Positions 5,591-6,518 of a DNA stretch of 6,518 bases are shown one piece after another. The position numbers and the translations under genes are program-made. The stretch lies in assembly GCA_021106995.1 (NCBI GenBank), contig JAIOTG010000037.1:1-6518 (forward strand), given 5' to 3'. The notes beneath the pieces are model-generated. The model saw only the letters and a program-made list of their open reading frames with translations. It was not told the DNA's origin and ran no database searches. Positions within the stretch are counted from its first letter, which is position 1, and each line of letters starts with the position of its first letter. Source of the DNA: a bacterium. Lineage in GTDB: Bacteria > Patescibacteriota > Patescibacteriia > Patescibacteriales > JAGXOH01.

Positions 5591-5626
5591 AAAAAATACG
5601 CCCATATAATATAGGCGTATTTTTTT
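5591..5626 (-). terminator. Terminator of the 28-codon miniprotein gene
   Basis: AAAAAATACGCC (5591-5602) and GGCGTATTTTTT (5614-5625) form a perfect 12-bp stem with an 11-nt loop. On the minus strand the stem is followed by T-rich sequence, and the A side of the stem begins inside the TAA stop codon of the miniprotein. The hairpin is symmetrical, so it could also act on plus-strand RNA. Confidence 0.75.
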
Positions 5627-5711
5627 ATTCTAGCTTAGCTTTAATTAAAACAATTGCCACCAAAGCTACAACTAAGATAGAAATAACTATAAAAAGTTGT
5701 CCTCCAGACAT
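5625..5711 (-). CDS. 28-residue single-pass membrane miniprotein
   Basis: The frame reads MSGGQLFIVISILVVALVAI followed by VLIKAKLE and TAA. Residues 6-23 form one uninterrupted hydrophobic segment, enough for a single membrane helix. Ser-Gly-Gly-Gln leads it and Lys24 and Lys26 follow, which predicts the C-terminus in the cytoplasm. It contains no charged residue before Lys24 and no Cys. Support for a real gene: an extended -10 promoter at the right distance (5746-5751), a hairpin terminator overlapping the stop, and a clean membrane-helix composition. Against it: no SD and small size. It is divergent from the GalT-like gene. Known small membrane proteins of this type regulate or stabilise larger membrane complexes or act as toxins; which, if any, applies cannot be told from the sequence. 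Confidence 0.6.
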   Translation of the reverse strand: MSGGQLFIVISILVVALVAIVLIKAKLE

Positions 5712-5745
5712 AATATAAATTATTAATAATTATCTTATATAAACC

Positions 5746-5774
5746 AGTATAACATATTTTTATTTTTATTAAAA
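5746..5774 (-). promoter_or_regulatory. Promoter of the miniprotein gene, extended -10 type
   Basis: On the minus strand TATACT (5751-5746, 5/6) is preceded by TGT, an extended -10. TTTTAA (5774-5769, 3/6) sits at 17 nt as a poor -35. Transcription would start near 5739, about 28 nt before the ATG at 5711. The -35 lies directly beside the -35 of the divergent galT promoter. Confidence 0.5.
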
Positions 5775-5804
5775 TTGGAACAAAGAAAGCTATTTTGTTA
5801 TAAT
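5775..5804 (+). promoter_or_regulatory. Promoter of the GalT-like gene
   Basis: A perfect TATAAT (5799-5804) preceded by TGT (5796-5798) makes a consensus extended -10. TTGGAA (5775-5780, 4/6) lies 18 nt upstream. Transcription would start near 5811, about 34 nt before the ATG. A second TATAAA at 5827-5832 could give a very short leader. Confidence 0.65.
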
Positions 5805-5844
5805 TTAAGTGAAGTTAAAAAATATTTATAAAATATTTAAAAAT

Positions 5845-6518
5845 ATGCCTAAAAATAAATCTGAAATTAGAAAATCCTACATTTTAAACAAGTATGTAAT
5901 AATAACACCCGGAAGAGCCGCTAGGCCTCGGGAGTTAAAAGAAAACATAACTATAAAAAAAGATCCAAATTGTCCCTTTTGCCCCGAAAATATTGACAAA
6001 AACAATATAATAGATAAAATTAACAAACCCAATTCTAAAGAATGGGGGGTTTTAAGTATTAAAAATATATATCCAGCAGTTACCCTGGATAATAAAAAAG
6101 CTTACGGAGCTCAGGAAGTAATAATAGACACCCCCAACCACATGAAAGAGTTGACCCATTTAAAAGAAAGGGATGTTAAAAATGTCCTAAAAATGTATGC
6201 TAAAAGAAATAAAGAATTAAGCAAAAACAAAGAAATAGACTATATTCTTTGTTTTAAAAATCAAGGCTATAAAGCCGGTGCTTCAAAAAGTCACTCTCAT
6301 TCTCAAATTTTTGCAACAAAAATAATACCAGATGATTTAAAAGAAGAGGCTTTATTAAAACAAAACTATCAAAAAGAAAATAACAGTTGTCCCTACTGTG
6401 ATATAATAAAAAAAGAATCTAAGACAAAAAGAAATATTTTTGAAGACAGTCAAGTGATTGCTTTTACACCATATGCTAGCCAATATCACTACGAAGCCTG
6501 GATTTTACCCAAAAGAAG
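5845..6518 (+). CDS. galT: GalT-family nucleotidyltransferase (galactose-1-phosphate uridylyltransferase-like), 3' end outside the window
   Basis: 224 codons are visible and open at the edge; the family usually has about 330-350 residues. GalT exchanges UMP between UDP-glucose and galactose-1-phosphate through a His-bound UMP. The expected parts are present: an N-terminal RAARPRELK (24-32); the zinc pair Cys43 and Cys46 in DPNCPFCPEN; His99 in IIDTPNHMKEL at the third zinc position; and FKNQGYKAGASKSHSHSQ (137-154). In that last segment His150 matches the fourth zinc ligand, His152 the nucleophile and Gln154 the conserved Gln of the E. coli HPHPQ motif. A second pair, Cys182 and Cys185 in CPYCDII, and FTPYASQYHYEAWILPKR open the second HIT-like half. 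Substrate specificity is uncertain: relatives with HSHSQ include ADP-glucose phosphorylase-type enzymes. The ATG at 5845 has no SD; the promoter lies at 5775-5804. Confidence 0.88.
   Translation, partial: MPKNKSEIRKSYILNKYVIITPGRAARPRELKENITIKKDPNCPFCPENIDKNNIIDKINKPNSKEWGVLSIKNIYPAVTLDNKKAYGAQEVIIDTPNHMKELTHLKERDVKNVLKMYAKRNKELSKNKEIDYILCFKNQGYKAGASKSHSHSQIFATKIIPDDLKEEALLKQNYQKENNSCPYCDIIKKESKTKRNIFEDSQVIAFTPYASQYHYEAWILPKR

Noticed and set aside
5424..5609. 61-residue plus-strand frame upstream of and overlapping the lipoprotein start
   Set aside because: It covers the lipoprotein start, SD, leader and promoter plus a terminator stem on the opposite strand, has no SD, and its Phe/Leu/Ile-rich content is what AT-rich non-coding DNA gives.
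5547..5626. Two tandem inverted repeats as a mobile miniature element or attachment site
   Set aside because: The two stems differ in sequence and each has terminator form with A and T flanks; there is no target duplication.
1..6518. CRISPR array, tRNA or rRNA gene, insertion sequence
   Set aside because: No spaced direct repeats, cloverleaf, rRNA-like segment, transposase or terminal inverted repeats were seen; the inverted repeats present are terminators or leader hairpins.

Overview
The window is AT-rich (roughly two thirds A+T by eye), uses TAA for every stop seen, and reads Trp only from TGG. It looks like a chromosomal piece of a bacterium of the candidate phyla radiation (Patescibacteria, probably Parcubacteria-like). 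The grounds are the composition, the compact core genes whose starts lack a Shine-Dalgarno (SD) sequence, and an rpsO / NYN / pnp arrangement. This is an inference from sequence style; no marker gene was placed on a tree.

Left edge (1-348, minus strand): a small two-gene unit. A short protein with two CxxC pairs (a probable zinc ribbon) starts at 278 behind a strong SD. A second gene starts at 109 behind a perfect GGAGGT and runs off the window. The two frames overlap by 80 nt. The overlap disappears if the A6 run at 121-126 carried one more A, because the first gene would then stop at a TAATG junction with the second. An extended -10 promoter at 320-348 drives this unit, back to back with the rpsO promoter.

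RNA/ribosome cluster (413-3852, plus strand): rpsO (ribosomal protein S15 with a charged 38-residue C-terminal extension), a perfect hairpin terminator, a NYN-domain (LabA/DUF88-like) putative ribonuclease, a leader hairpin, and pnp (polynucleotide phosphorylase with complete PH-PH-KH-S1 architecture). rpsO-pnp is a classic neighbour pair in bacteria; here a nuclease-fold gene sits between them. A possible S15-binding element lies in the rpsO leader. A bulged hairpin in the pnp leader recalls the RNase III/PNPase-controlled pnp leader of E. coli.

Middle (3904-5548, minus strand): one 488-residue lipoprotein of unknown function, with its own promoter (perfect -35 and -10 but a 15-nt spacer), a strong SD and its own terminator, convergent with pnp.

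Right (5547-6518): two back-to-back hairpin terminators, then a 28-codon membrane miniprotein on the minus strand with its own extended -10 promoter and a terminator that overlaps its stop codon. Divergent from it is a GalT-family nucleotidyltransferase (galactose-1-phosphate uridylyltransferase-like), cut by the window edge after 224 codons and preceded by a consensus extended -10 promoter.

Two gene classes stand out. The minus-strand accessory genes (zinc ribbon, its partner, lipoprotein) have textbook SD sequences. The core plus-strand genes and the miniprotein have none or only a weak one.
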